Shown here: in pieces, positions 1 to 6,787 of the stretch
Layout of the letters: each line of letters starts with the position of its first letter
How positions within the stretch are numbered: the first letter of the stretch is position 1
Assembly: GCA_021790715.1 (NCBI GenBank)
Contig: JAJYGK010000064.1
Coordinates: forward strand, 1-17,919
Reading direction: 5' to 3'
Length of the DNA stretch: 17,919 bases
Source of the DNA: Chloroflexota bacterium
Lineage (GTDB): Bacteria; Chloroflexota; Limnocylindria; Limnocylindrales; CSP1-4
Notes under the pieces: generated by a model
Databases searched by the model: none
Told to the model about the DNA's origin: nothing
What the model saw: the letters and a program-made list of their open reading frames with translations, nothing else
Translations under genes and position numbers: made by a program

Positions 1-354
1 GGCACCGGGACGAACTGGGCCGCCCGGTCGCTCCGATGGTCGTGCACCGCGATTCTTCAGTCCAGCCCGCTCTCGGTGAGCGGCACCCACCAGATCGATC
101 CGGACGGCTACTGGACGCTGCCCGCGGCCGAGGTCATGCACGACGTCCCTGTCGGCAACGTTCGTGGCTCGAGCTGCTGCGAGGTCGTGCTTCCGGGCGC
201 GCCAGGCTCGACGTTGCGCGACCTCGTGCCCAACCCAACGCTCATCTCGGGCGGATCGCCATTCGCCGGAAGCCCGCACACCCCGCTGCCCTGCGAGGTG
301 CCGGGTTTCAGCCTCGGAGGACCGGGCGTTCAGGCGGCCCGTGTCGGGAGTTGA
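1..354 (+). CDS. Partial CDS, 3' end of an unrecognised protein
   Basis: An open frame runs from the first base of the window to a TGA at 352-354, giving about 117 residues with no start inside the window. Support for coding comes from codon usage: nearly all third positions are G or C, as in the intact genes, and the two other forward frames lack this pattern. The peptide has a cluster including THQIDPDGYWTLP, two adjacent cysteines and a Gly/Pro/Ser-rich tail, which could fit an extracytoplasmic protein. No family is recognised. The last 25 bases overlap the end of the antisense MBL remnant frame, whose tail is probably not real coding sequence. The gene could be intact upstream of the window or could be another fragment of this degenerate patch. 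Confidence 0.45.
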   Translation, partial: GTGTNWAARSLRWSCTAILQSSPLSVSGTHQIDPDGYWTLPAAEVMHDVPVGNVRGSSCCEVVLPGAPGSTLRDLVPNPTLISGGSPFAGSPHTPLPCEVPGFSLGGPGVQAARVGS

Positions 355-659
355 GCGCGCCGGCCGACGGTCAAGCACCCCATGCCTGGGTCGGAGTCGG
401 AGCCCGGTCGGGCGCCGGATCGCCGATCGCCGGGGGCTGCGATCCGCTCAACAACGTCTATCGCGGAGGCCTCGCGTGGGTCTGGGTTCGCGGTTGACGA
501 CTCGCGTGGGCCAGCCCGACGCTCTCCGCCCGGGCCGCGGCGGTGCGCGACCATCCCCGGATCCGAGACGATCACGACGTCCTCGTCGCGCATCAGGCAG
601 ATGCTGCTCGCCACCCGGTCGCCGGTGTAGCCCGCCGTGAGCAGGTCGACGCGCGTCAT
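330..659 (-). pseudogene. Truncated MBL-fold metallo-hydrolase, N-terminal fragment
   Basis: An ATG at 657-659 is preceded on the minus strand by a purine-rich ribosome site (AAGGGGGA, 3 bases away). The first 41 codons (537-659) read like the N-terminal strand-turn-strand of MBLAC1-type metallo-beta-lactamase-fold proteins: TRVDLLTAGYT, a stretch ending DEDVVIVSDPGMVAHR, with the characteristic Asp-Pro-Gly turn. After that the frame becomes Arg/Pro/Gly-rich and unrelated, ending at 330-332. The metal-binding HxHxDH motif expected about 20-30 residues further on is absent, so no enzyme can be made. The likely history is a deletion or recombination joining the start of the gene to foreign sequence near position 537. 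The family call rests on a short stretch. Confidence 0.5.
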
Positions 660-768
660 GGTCCCCCTTCCCGAGCTCGAACCGACTCCCCGAAGCCTAC
701 CGGCAACCCGGCACGGGGGGCCGGGAGGGGCGAGCGTGCCGTCGGCGGCGGCGCCACGACGTTCGGAG
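355..768. other. Low-coding patch between gene remnants
   Basis: Apart from the 123-bp MBL remnant (537-659), this stretch has no frame with convincing codon bias or recognisable protein. Several open frames cross it only because GC-rich DNA has few stops; their translations are Arg/Pro/Ser/Gly-rich and low in complexity. No inverted repeats typical of an insertion sequence, no tRNA and no direct repeats were seen by eye. Confidence 0.4.
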
Positions 769-1092
769 GTGACGGACATGCTCGCTCGCTTGCGCGCGCT
801 CTCGGCGGCGGGGAAGCCTGTCGCGACCACGGAATTCGGGTGCCCCACGTGCCGCGGAGCGTCGGGGCCGGGCAGCCTGGCGCTGCTCGACCTCTTCCGG
901 GCCGAAGGGATCGACACGACCCTCGTCAACACGTTCGCACGGTACGACCTGCCGCACCGGAGCGGCCCGCGGGAGGATCTCGATCTGGCGTCCCACGGGA
1001 TCGTCAAGGTGCTCGAGGACCGCCGCGACGTGACGTATCCCGACATGCCCTGGGAGCCGAAGGCGGCATTCCGGGCGCTGGCCGCACGGTGA
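769..1092 (+). pseudogene. C-terminal remnant of a TIM-barrel glycoside-hydrolase-like protein
   Basis: The frame from GTG 769 to TGA 1090-1092 codes for 107 residues with strong G/C third-position bias. It contains KPVATTEFGC, the strand-7 TEFG motif whose Glu is the nucleophile in clan-A TIM-barrel glycosidases. It continues with LLDLFRAEGIDTTLVNTFA and a tail with DLDLASHGIVKVL and YPDMPWEPKAAF. This tail resembles, from memory, the C-terminal third of about 350-400 residue proteins often labelled 'abortive infection protein' in actinobacteria and Chloroflexota. In those relatives roughly 40-50 residues separate the TEFGC-x-RGA motif from the LLDVFRAEG helix; here about five do. The N-terminal barrel strands with the acid/base Glu are missing. 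The fragment is therefore probably 5'-truncated and internally deleted. It converges with the membrane-protein gene ending at 1102. Confidence 0.55.
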
Positions 1093-1101
1093 CGCCGGTC
1101 C

Positions 1102-1908
1102 TCAGCCTCCGAGGCCGGTCGGCGGCACCCACGGCGTGCGGGATCGGGCCGTGATCGTGGCGCGCGAGAGGCGCCAGCCCTCGGGCAGGAACAGCGTGAT
1201 GGCGGCGATGAAGGCCAGGATCTTGGAGACGTCGTTCAGCACGATGGGGCCCGCCGACGACGGGTACTCGAACCCGTAGAGCGCCGCCCACAGGGCGAAC
1301 ACGACGAACATCCCTGCCAGCGCGAGGAGCGTGTGGCGACCGAAGCGGACGAGGGGCGAGAGGGCGAGCACCGCGAACGTGGAGACCGCCACGAGGAAGA
1401 GGGGAAGGAAGAAGAGGAACCGGTAGAGCGTCGGGTCCGGTGCCAGCGGCGGGTACGTCCTGCCCATCACGACGAGGTCGTAGGGAAGCTCGAAGATCCA
1501 GGGCGCCGCCAGGGCACCGATGATCGCGCCGGGGAATGCCACCCGGAAGCCGCGCGGGAGGCTCAGCAGCAGGATCACGACGAAGGTGAGCACCACGGCG
1601 AGATCGGTGACCGGCGTGATCGGGTTGACGGGCACCGCGCTGAAGTAGCCTGGGTAGTCGTGCAGCGCCTGCTCGCCCTCGGCTCCCGCGTTGACCGCCA
1701 GGGTCAGGATCGAGAGCAGCCAGAGTACGAGCAGGAAACCCGCGATCGCCCGCCCGGGCCGTTGCACCTCCACTGGTGCCCGCAGGCGGGCGCCGAGGCA
1801 GGCCAGCACTCCCGCGACGACCACGAGCAGCACGGCCAGGACGATCGCGTCGCCGCCGGTGTAGGCGACCCACGTCCCGAACGGTGGTGCGGTGCCCTGG
1901 ACGTTCAC
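1102..1908 (-). CDS. Seven-helix integral membrane protein, function unknown
   Basis: The protein has 268 residues and starts at GTG 1908, chosen because GGAGGT lies 7 bases upstream. About seven hydrophobic segments are visible: residues 21-41, 55-74, 101-117, 124-141, 162-185, 193-213 and 225-242. Loops are short except residues 75-100 and 142-160, and the latter holds a Pro-rich TYPPLAPDPTLYR stretch. There is no signal peptide, ATPase motif or obvious catalytic residue pattern, and I do not recognise the family. It is third in a unit with the ArsR-type regulator and the SRPBCC-PDZ protein, 55 bases after the latter's stop, so it is probably co-expressed with them. A stress- or ligand-responsive membrane role is possible but is only inference. 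Confidence 0.8.
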   Translation of the reverse strand: MNVQGTAPPFGTWVAYTGGDAIVLAVLLVVVAGVLACLGARLRAPVEVQRPGRAIAGFLLVLWLLSILTLAVNAGAEGEQALHDYPGYFSAVPVNPITPVTDLAVVLTFVVILLLSLPRGFRVAFPGAIIGALAAPWIFELPYDLVVMGRTYPPLAPDPTLYRFLFFLPLFLVAVSTFAVLALSPLVRFGRHTLLALAGMFVVFALWAALYGFEYPSSAGPIVLNDVSKILAFIAAITLFLPEGWRLSRATITARSRTPWVPPTGLGG

Positions 1909-1963
1909 GGCGCGACCTCCAGGCCGGTGCGGCGCGCTCGGCCGCGTCGGCCCAGGACCAGTG

Positions 1964-2668
1964 TCACACGGGAACCTCCGGAGCGATCGGGGCGAGGCTC
2001 GCTCGCCCGCTCAGCAGCTCGCGGCCGCGGGCATAGACCACCTCGATCTCGTCGCCCGGCCCATGCTCGCCGGCCAGGAGCCAGAGGTCCGAGCGGTCGT
2101 ACACCCCGGCCCGGTCGAGCTCGAGGACGAGGTCGCCCGCCGCGAGGCCCGCCCGCTCCGCGAAACTGCCCGGCACGACCTCGACGACCTGGATGCCGGC
2201 CGGCGTGTCGAGCGTCACCAGGCCGAACCGGCTCCGCCGCGCGTGTGCCCGCGGACGCCGGATGCCGCGTTCCAGGTAGAGGGTGAGATCCGTGATGCAC
2301 CGGTCCCACCCCAGCGAGTGCGCCTGGAGTTCGTCGATCCAGTCACGGCCCTCGCCGAACCCCGCGTGCGTGATCTCGATCCGCGTGCCGTGCTCGACGG
2401 CCTCGAAGACGACGGTCACCTCGGTCGTGCCGGGCAGCATGCCCGGCTTCTGGCTCCAGCGGATCCGCTGTTCGAGCTCGATCTCCTCGATGCGACCCTC
2501 GGCGCGGGCGTCGCCGACGGAGAACTCCAGGCTGCCGCCCGGCTCCGCCTCGAACCGCGCGACCGACGGCGCGAACCAGGCGGTGAGCTCTGCCGGTTCC
2601 GTGAAGGCCTGCCAGGCCCGCGCGACGGGGACGGCGACCGTGAACGTGCGCCGATACGTGCTGGTCAT
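1964..2668 (-). CDS. AHSA1/SRPBCC-domain protein fused to a C-terminal PDZ domain
   Basis: The protein has 234 residues. Residues 1-135 form an AHSA1-like SRPBCC (START superfamily) domain: RTFTVAVPVARAWQAFTEP at the N-terminus, then WFAP and ITHAGFG, and the closing helix SLGWDRCITDLTLYLE. This fold makes a hydrophobic cavity that binds lipids or other small ligands, or acts on Hsp90-type partners. Residues 148-226 look like a PDZ domain, with PAGIQVVEVVPGSFAERAGL followed by AGDLVLELDRAGV, the usual carboxylate-loop and beta-hairpin pattern. No protease domain is present. The start ATG overlaps the stop of the regulator by ATGA, and GGAG lies 8 bases upstream, so translation is probably coupled. 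AHSA1 genes are commonly paired with ArsR regulators; the PDZ extension is the unusual part. No signal peptide is seen, so it should be cytoplasmic. Confidence 0.88.
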   Translation of the reverse strand: MTSTYRRTFTVAVPVARAWQAFTEPAELTAWFAPSVARFEAEPGGSLEFSVGDARAEGRIEEIELEQRIRWSQKPGMLPGTTEVTVVFEAVEHGTRIEITHAGFGEGRDWIDELQAHSLGWDRCITDLTLYLERGIRRPRAHARRSRFGLVTLDTPAGIQVVEVVPGSFAERAGLAAGDLVLELDRAGVYDRSDLWLLAGEHGPGDEIEVVYARGRELLSGRASLAPIAPEVPV

Positions 2669-3261
2669 CGTGCGTGCTCCTGTGTGCCGAGATCGGGGTA
2701 GGCGGCCACCATCAGGCGGTACGGTTCGCCCTCGGGAGCCGCGAAGCGATCGACGAGCCGCCCGACCGCCGAGAGATACTCGGACAGGAAGGCGGCCCGG
2801 TCGGCCTCGCTGCGGAACCGGATCTCGGCCCCGACCGAGGCGCTGGCGATGGTCTCCCCCTCGAACGCCGCACGATCGAGGAGGGCAACCGCGTCCGATT
2901 GCAGGCGCTCACCGAGCCGGACGAGCTCGCCGAGCGACAGCTGTGACCCGAGGACGCGGGCCCGACGGGGATCTGCCCACGTCACCTCCGGTGAGACGAC
3001 GAACGACGAGGCCGCCGCCCGGTACAGCGTCTCGACGAAGTTGCCGGTGCGTCGCTCCCCCGTCCGCTCCACCAGGCCGGCCTGCTCCAGCTGCTTGAGG
3101 TGGTAGTTGACCTTCTGCCGGGGCTGGCGGATCCGCCGGGCGACCTCGGCCGCCGACGCCGGCTCGCGCAGCGCCTCGAGGGCCCGCACGCGGATCGGGT
3201 GCGCGAGTGCCTGCAGGGCCTCCGCGTCCCGCACGACATGCACCGTCGACTCGGGGGCCAC
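2665..3261 (-). CDS. ArsR-type winged-helix transcriptional regulator
   Basis: From GTG 3261 the product has 198 residues. Residues 11-80 form a winged helix: ALAHPIRVRALEALREP, the recognition helix RQPRQKVNYHLKQLEQAGLVE, then a wing through TGNFVETLYRA. The remainder (85-198) is helical with no cysteine or His metal cluster, so metal sensing is unlikely; it may sense a ligand or dimerise. The frame is open upstream to a TTG at 3309, but that would translate an inverted repeat at 3266-3283 as an odd YCCLA segment, so the later start is preferred. No good Shine-Dalgarno precedes GTG 3261, and the mRNA may be leaderless; GTG 3243 is another option. It is first in a unit with the SRPBCC-PDZ gene, which it overlaps by 4 bases, and is likely autoregulatory. 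Confidence 0.85.
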   Translation of the reverse strand: MAPESTVHVVRDAEALQALAHPIRVRALEALREPASAAEVARRIRQPRQKVNYHLKQLEQAGLVERTGERRTGNFVETLYRAAASSFVVSPEVTWADPRRARVLGSQLSLGELVRLGERLQSDAVALLDRAAFEGETIASASVGAEIRFRSEADRAAFLSEYLSAVGRLVDRFAAPEGEPYRLMVAAYPDLGTQEHAR

Positions 3262-3265
3262 TGCT

Positions 3266-3283
3266 AGACAACAATACTTGTCT
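3266..3283. promoter_or_regulatory. Inverted repeat, probable operator of the ArsR-type regulator
   Basis: AGACAA-N6-TTGTCT forms a perfect 6+6 bp dyad in an AT-richer island, just upstream of the preferred regulator start at 3261. Spacing and position suit a dimeric winged-helix repressor binding its own promoter or transcript start. Binding is inferred. Confidence 0.5.
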
Positions 3284-3321
3284 GGATCATGCCGCCTTTC
3301 TAGCGGCAAACCCGGAGCTTG

Positions 3322-4275
3322 TCAAGACCCGTCGCGGAGCACGAGGCGCGACCCATCCCAGGCAACCGGCATCGGGTCGGAGAGCTCGCCGCCGAACGAA
3401 CCATCCGGGAGCCTGTTCCGGAACGCGAGGAGGACGTGACCGCCCTCGCGGGTGCGCACGAGGCGGCCGGCGTAGAGCGACTCGTTCACGAGCAGCCGGG
3501 CGTCCGCGATGTCGAACGGTCCTGTCGGGCTCGCGGCCGGTGCCGTCCAGACGCCACCCGGCCCGCCCGACCCCGCGCGTCGGCCGCCGAGCTCGGCCCG
3601 GCGGCACGAGAAGACGAGCACCGGGCGGCCATCGACGACCGCGACCTGCGGCACCTCGAGGTGCCCGAAGCCGGCGGCCGCATCGGTGAGCGGCGCCCCG
3701 GCCTCCCAGCGGACCAGGTCGGTGGACCGTGCGTGGCCGATCACGCCGCGCTGGTCGACGCGGCCGACCCTGGCACGTGCGGTCAGCAGCATGTGCCAGC
3801 CGTCGCCGCCGGGATCCCGAAGCACCCACGGATCTCGCCACGCGTCGTCGGGCCACCCCGAATCGCCGTGCCGCTCGTACCAGCGGGCATCGGGCTCCAG
3901 CACCGGGTTCTGCGGCAGCTTCGTCCAGCGCTCGAGATCGGCGGAGACGGCGACGCCGATCCGCTGGACGCGCACGCCGCGCCTGAGCGACATCCCCGTG
4001 TAGAACATGCGCCAGGCACCGTCGTCGCCGCAGACCACCGACCCGGTCCACGTGGCGGTCTCGTCGAATTCGCCCGGCGCTCCCGGACCCAGCGCCTCGC
4101 CCCGTGGCTCCCACGCCCGAAGGTCCGCCGACACGGCGTGTCCCACCGTCGCGTGCGCGTGTCGGAGCTCCGGATCGCCCAGCGCTCGCGGCGCATGCAG
4201 GTAGAAGAGGTGCCAGGAGTCGCCGGCATCGGCCAGCCAGAAGTCCCAGACCCACTCGTCGGCGAACGAGAGCAT
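3322..4275 (-). CDS. GH32-like beta-fructosidase (intracellular), five-bladed propeller glycoside hydrolase
   Basis: The protein has 317 residues. Motifs in order are: VWDFWLA at residues 9-15 with Asp11 at the nucleophile position (equivalent to the WMNDPNG Asp); TATWTGSV near 73-80; WRDPWV at 146-151, the RDP transition-state motif; and HLEVPQ at 205-210, with Glu207 as the likely acid/base of the ECP-type motif. This order matches GH32 enzymes (invertase, levanase, inulinase). It is shorter than typical 450-500 residue GH32 proteins and lacks the C-terminal beta-sandwich. There is no signal peptide, so it would act in the cytoplasm on imported fructosides, releasing fructose for the kinase encoded 20 bases upstream. 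GH43 or GH68 relatives are alternatives, but the RDP and E-x-P motifs favour GH32. It is the last gene of the sugar operon. Confidence 0.78.
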   Translation of the reverse strand: MLSFADEWVWDFWLADAGDSWHLFYLHAPRALGDPELRHAHATVGHAVSADLRAWEPRGEALGPGAPGEFDETATWTGSVVCGDDGAWRMFYTGMSLRRGVRVQRIGVAVSADLERWTKLPQNPVLEPDARWYERHGDSGWPDDAWRDPWVLRDPGGDGWHMLLTARARVGRVDQRGVIGHARSTDLVRWEAGAPLTDAAAGFGHLEVPQVAVVDGRPVLVFSCRRAELGGRRAGSGGPGGVWTAPAASPTGPFDIADARLLVNESLYAGRLVRTREGGHVLLAFRNRLPDGSFGGELSDPMPVAWDGSRLVLRDGS

Positions 4276-4295
4276 GGACGCGCCCGATCCCCTCT

Positions 4296-5243
4296 TCAGG
4301 CCGTCGGCCGGCGCACCGCATCCCCCAGCTCCGACGGCGACCAGTCGGGGATCGCGCCGTGGCGGGACGCCACGAGGGCGGCCAGCCGGGCCGCCAGATC
4401 GAGGATCGCCCCGGCGGGCCAGCCGCGCACCAGGCCGGCGGCGAGGCCGGCCGCGAACGCGTCCCCCGCGCCGATCGTGTCGGCCACGACGACCGGCACG
4501 GCCGGGACCTCGACGAAGGTTCCGCCGAGCAGCAGTGACGCGCCCTCGGCTCCCCGCGTCACGCACACGCCGCGGAGGCCGGCACGGTCGGCGAGGGCAC
4601 GGGCGAACTGCTCGGTCCCCGACCGCGGGAGACCCAGCGGATCGGCGAGCGCCTCCGCCTCGGCCGCGTTCAGCTTGACGATCGTGGCCAGCCCGGTCAG
4701 CTCCCGCACGAGCTCGGGGGTCCAGCACCCGGACCGCAGGTTCACGTCGTACAGGCGGACCGCTGGTCTTCGTGCCGCCAGCGCCCTCGTCGCGGCGAGG
4801 ACGCCCGGGAACCGCTGCGCCAGCGTGCCGAACACGAGCACGCCGAACGCCGGGGGCGGGGCATGCGTGATGACGTCCGAGGACGACGCTGCATGTCGCG
4901 CAGCCGGACCGAACGCGACCACCTGCTCCGGTTCGATCGTCTCGTAGGCCGCGGGGCTCACGATCTCGAAGGTCGGGCTGCCGGCCTCGTCGAGCTCGAC
5001 GCGCACGACCCCCGTCGGGACGTCCGCCATGGCGATGCACGACGCATCGACGCCGAGCCGCCCCACCTCCGCGAGGGCGCGCGCGCCGAGCGCGTCACGA
5101 CCCACGGTGCTGACGTACGCCGTCTCGAGCCCGAGCCGGCGCAGGTGCGCCACCACGTTGAACGGCGCCCCGCCGAGCCTCGGGCCGTCCGGCAGCAGGT
5201 CGAACAGGAGCTCGCCGATCCCGACCGCCCGTCCTCGAGCCAC
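4296..5243 (-). CDS. PfkB-family carbohydrate kinase, probable fructokinase
   Basis: From GTG 5243 the product has 315 residues, the normal length for ribokinase/PfkB enzymes. GIGELLFDLLPDGPRLGGAP at the N-terminus has the GE and GG-x-P substrate-loop pattern of fructokinases. DTIGAGDAFAAG near residues 255-266 is PfkB signature 2, with the catalytic Asp at about 261 and the anion hole in GAGD. KLNAAEAEAL is the usual central N-x-x-E segment. It would phosphorylate fructose released by the phosphorylase or by the GH32 enzyme with ATP. The frame stays open upstream past the phosphorylase stop; a GTG at 5306 with nearby GGGGAG could add 21 residues and couple translation, but family homology begins at about residue 7 of the form given. 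The exact sugar cannot be read from sequence. Confidence 0.88.
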   Translation of the reverse strand: MARGRAVGIGELLFDLLPDGPRLGGAPFNVVAHLRRLGLETAYVSTVGRDALGARALAEVGRLGVDASCIAMADVPTGVVRVELDEAGSPTFEIVSPAAYETIEPEQVVAFGPAARHAASSSDVITHAPPPAFGVLVFGTLAQRFPGVLAATRALAARRPAVRLYDVNLRSGCWTPELVRELTGLATIVKLNAAEAEALADPLGLPRSGTEQFARALADRAGLRGVCVTRGAEGASLLLGGTFVEVPAVPVVVADTIGAGDAFAAGLAAGLVRGWPAGAILDLAARLAALVASRHGAIPDWSPSELGDAVRRPTA

Positions 5244-5293
5244 CGGGCCCGATGGATCAGTGAACGCCCCCGGTGCGGCACCGGCGCCCGCCG

Positions 5294-6748
5294 CTAGATC
5301 TCCCACCGCTCCCCGCCCCTGATCCCGGTGGCCGAGATCGTCCCCCGCCCACCGGCGAGGTCGGCCTCGAGCGCGCAACAGGCGTCGCCCAGCCGCCACG
5401 CCAGCCGCAGCGTCGCCCCGCTCGAGGCCACGTCGAGCTCGCCGCCGAACGCCGGGTGCTCACGGCGGAGCCGCACGAGCTCGAGGATCCGCTGCACGAC
5501 CGGGCGTCCGATCGCGGCGGCGATCTCCGGCGGGGTGTAGTCGTGCCGGTTCACGCCCCGCCCGTCACCCGTGGCAGCCACGGCCTCGGCGTCGTTCTCG
5601 CCGGCGAGGAGCCCGACGTAGTACACCTGCGGGATCCCGGGCGCGAACAGCTGGATCGCGCGTGCCAGGACGTAGCGGTCGTCGTCCGCGCCGAGCGCCG
5701 AGTAGTACGTGATGTTCAGCTGGTGGACGTCCACCCCGTCGTCGGCATGGGCGCTCGACAGGATCCGGTTCACGTTGCCGCCCCGGTCGATGACCACGTC
5801 CGCCAGCCGCCGCATCGACCCGGGCGAGAGGATCCCGTCGAGGTCGGGCCGCACGGGGATCCCGTCGTGGCAGTCGAGCGTCGTGACCTGGTGCCTCGGC
5901 GACTGCGCGAGGTGGGTCGCGAGCAGGTCGGCCGAGCTCGTGTCGAACGCGTCGAGGACGAGGGCGGGCAGCACGAAGTCGTACGTCCAGTGACCGCGCG
6001 CAGCGAGCTTGCGGTGCGTCTCGTAGCTGTCGTGGATCTCGGGCAGGACGACGAGATCGAACGACTCCGCCACCGAGGCGATCCAGTCGAGGAAGTCCCA
6101 GATCCCGGGCTCGACCATGAAGCAGCTCGTGCCGGCCTGCTTGATCACGTAGCCGACCGCGTCGAGCCGCACGATCCGCACGCCCTGCCCGGCGAAGAAC
6201 CGCAGCCACGCCGTCAGCAGGCCGCGGGCCGCGGGCGAGCGCACGTCCAGGTCGATCTGCTCCGACCAGTCGCGCGTCCCGAAGGACGTCCAGACGCGCT
6301 CGACGTCCCCCGTCTCCTTCACCACGACATCGCTGAAGGGCGCGTCCGGCTTGCGCAGGAAGATGCGGGCCACGTCGGCCGCAGGCGGATCGCCGGACGG
6401 CCAGACCTTGTCGAGGGTCACGAACAGGTCCGCGTGCGGCGAGCGACGGCCACGCCGGACGAAGTCCTCGAACTCGGGGGAGCGGCGCGAAATGTGGTTG
6501 ACCATGAGGTCGAGCATCACGTCGTGCTGTTCGGCGAGGCGCCGGATATCGCCCCAGGTGCCGAAGCGCGGGTCGATCTCGAGGTAGGTCGTCGGCGCGA
6601 AGCCGCGGTCGCCGGACGACGGGAATGGCGGCAGGACATGGATCCCGGTGAACAGCCCGTCGAGCGGCCCGCGGAGCAATGCGTCGATCGCACCGAGGTC
6701 TCCCCCGAGCGAGTCGGGATACGTCAGGAGCTGCGGGCCGGATCGCAC
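5294..6748 (-). CDS. GH13_18 sucrose-phosphorylase-family enzyme
   Basis: The protein has 484 residues, close to the 490-505 of the family. The start GTG 6748 is set by GAGGTG about 7 bases upstream. Clan GH-H motifs are all present: DLMVNHIS (residues 80-87), RLDAVGY with nucleophile Asp196, PEIHD with acid/base Glu237, and LDCHDG with His294/Asp295. GTSCFMVEP and PGIPQVYYVGLLAGENDAE are hallmarks of sucrose phosphorylases. The enzyme would convert sucrose (or a relative) plus phosphate to glucose-1-phosphate plus fructose in the cytoplasm. In loop B the segment VDVHQLN (339-345) has His342 where Bifidobacterium sucrose phosphorylase has Tyr. From memory, a His there is linked to sucrose-6'-phosphate phosphorylases, so the acceptor may be modified. 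Glucosylglycerate or glucosylglycerol phosphorylase are alternatives. It lies 39 bases after the hydrolase gene and about 50 before the kinase. Confidence 0.88.
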   Translation of the reverse strand: MRSGPQLLTYPDSLGGDLGAIDALLRGPLDGLFTGIHVLPPFPSSGDRGFAPTTYLEIDPRFGTWGDIRRLAEQHDVMLDLMVNHISRRSPEFEDFVRRGRRSPHADLFVTLDKVWPSGDPPAADVARIFLRKPDAPFSDVVVKETGDVERVWTSFGTRDWSEQIDLDVRSPAARGLLTAWLRFFAGQGVRIVRLDAVGYVIKQAGTSCFMVEPGIWDFLDWIASVAESFDLVVLPEIHDSYETHRKLAARGHWTYDFVLPALVLDAFDTSSADLLATHLAQSPRHQVTTLDCHDGIPVRPDLDGILSPGSMRRLADVVIDRGGNVNRILSSAHADDGVDVHQLNITYYSALGADDDRYVLARAIQLFAPGIPQVYYVGLLAGENDAEAVAATGDGRGVNRHDYTPPEIAAAIGRPVVQRILELVRLRREHPAFGGELDVASSGATLRLAWRLGDACCALEADLAGGRGTISATGIRGGERWEI

Positions 6749-6787
6749 GCCACCACCTCGCTGAGCGCCCGGGATCCAGCCCACGCG

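Noticed and set aside
3319..4947. Plus-strand open frame of 542 codons
   Set aside because: It is a shadow of the GH32-like and PfkB genes, with no domain recognised and composition typical of antisense GC-rich frames.
4276..5040. N-terminal extension of the GH32-like frame up to 5040
   Set aside because: This part overlaps the PfkB kinase gene out of frame and is Arg-rich without motifs; the ATG at 4275 begins directly before the conserved VWDFWLA motif.
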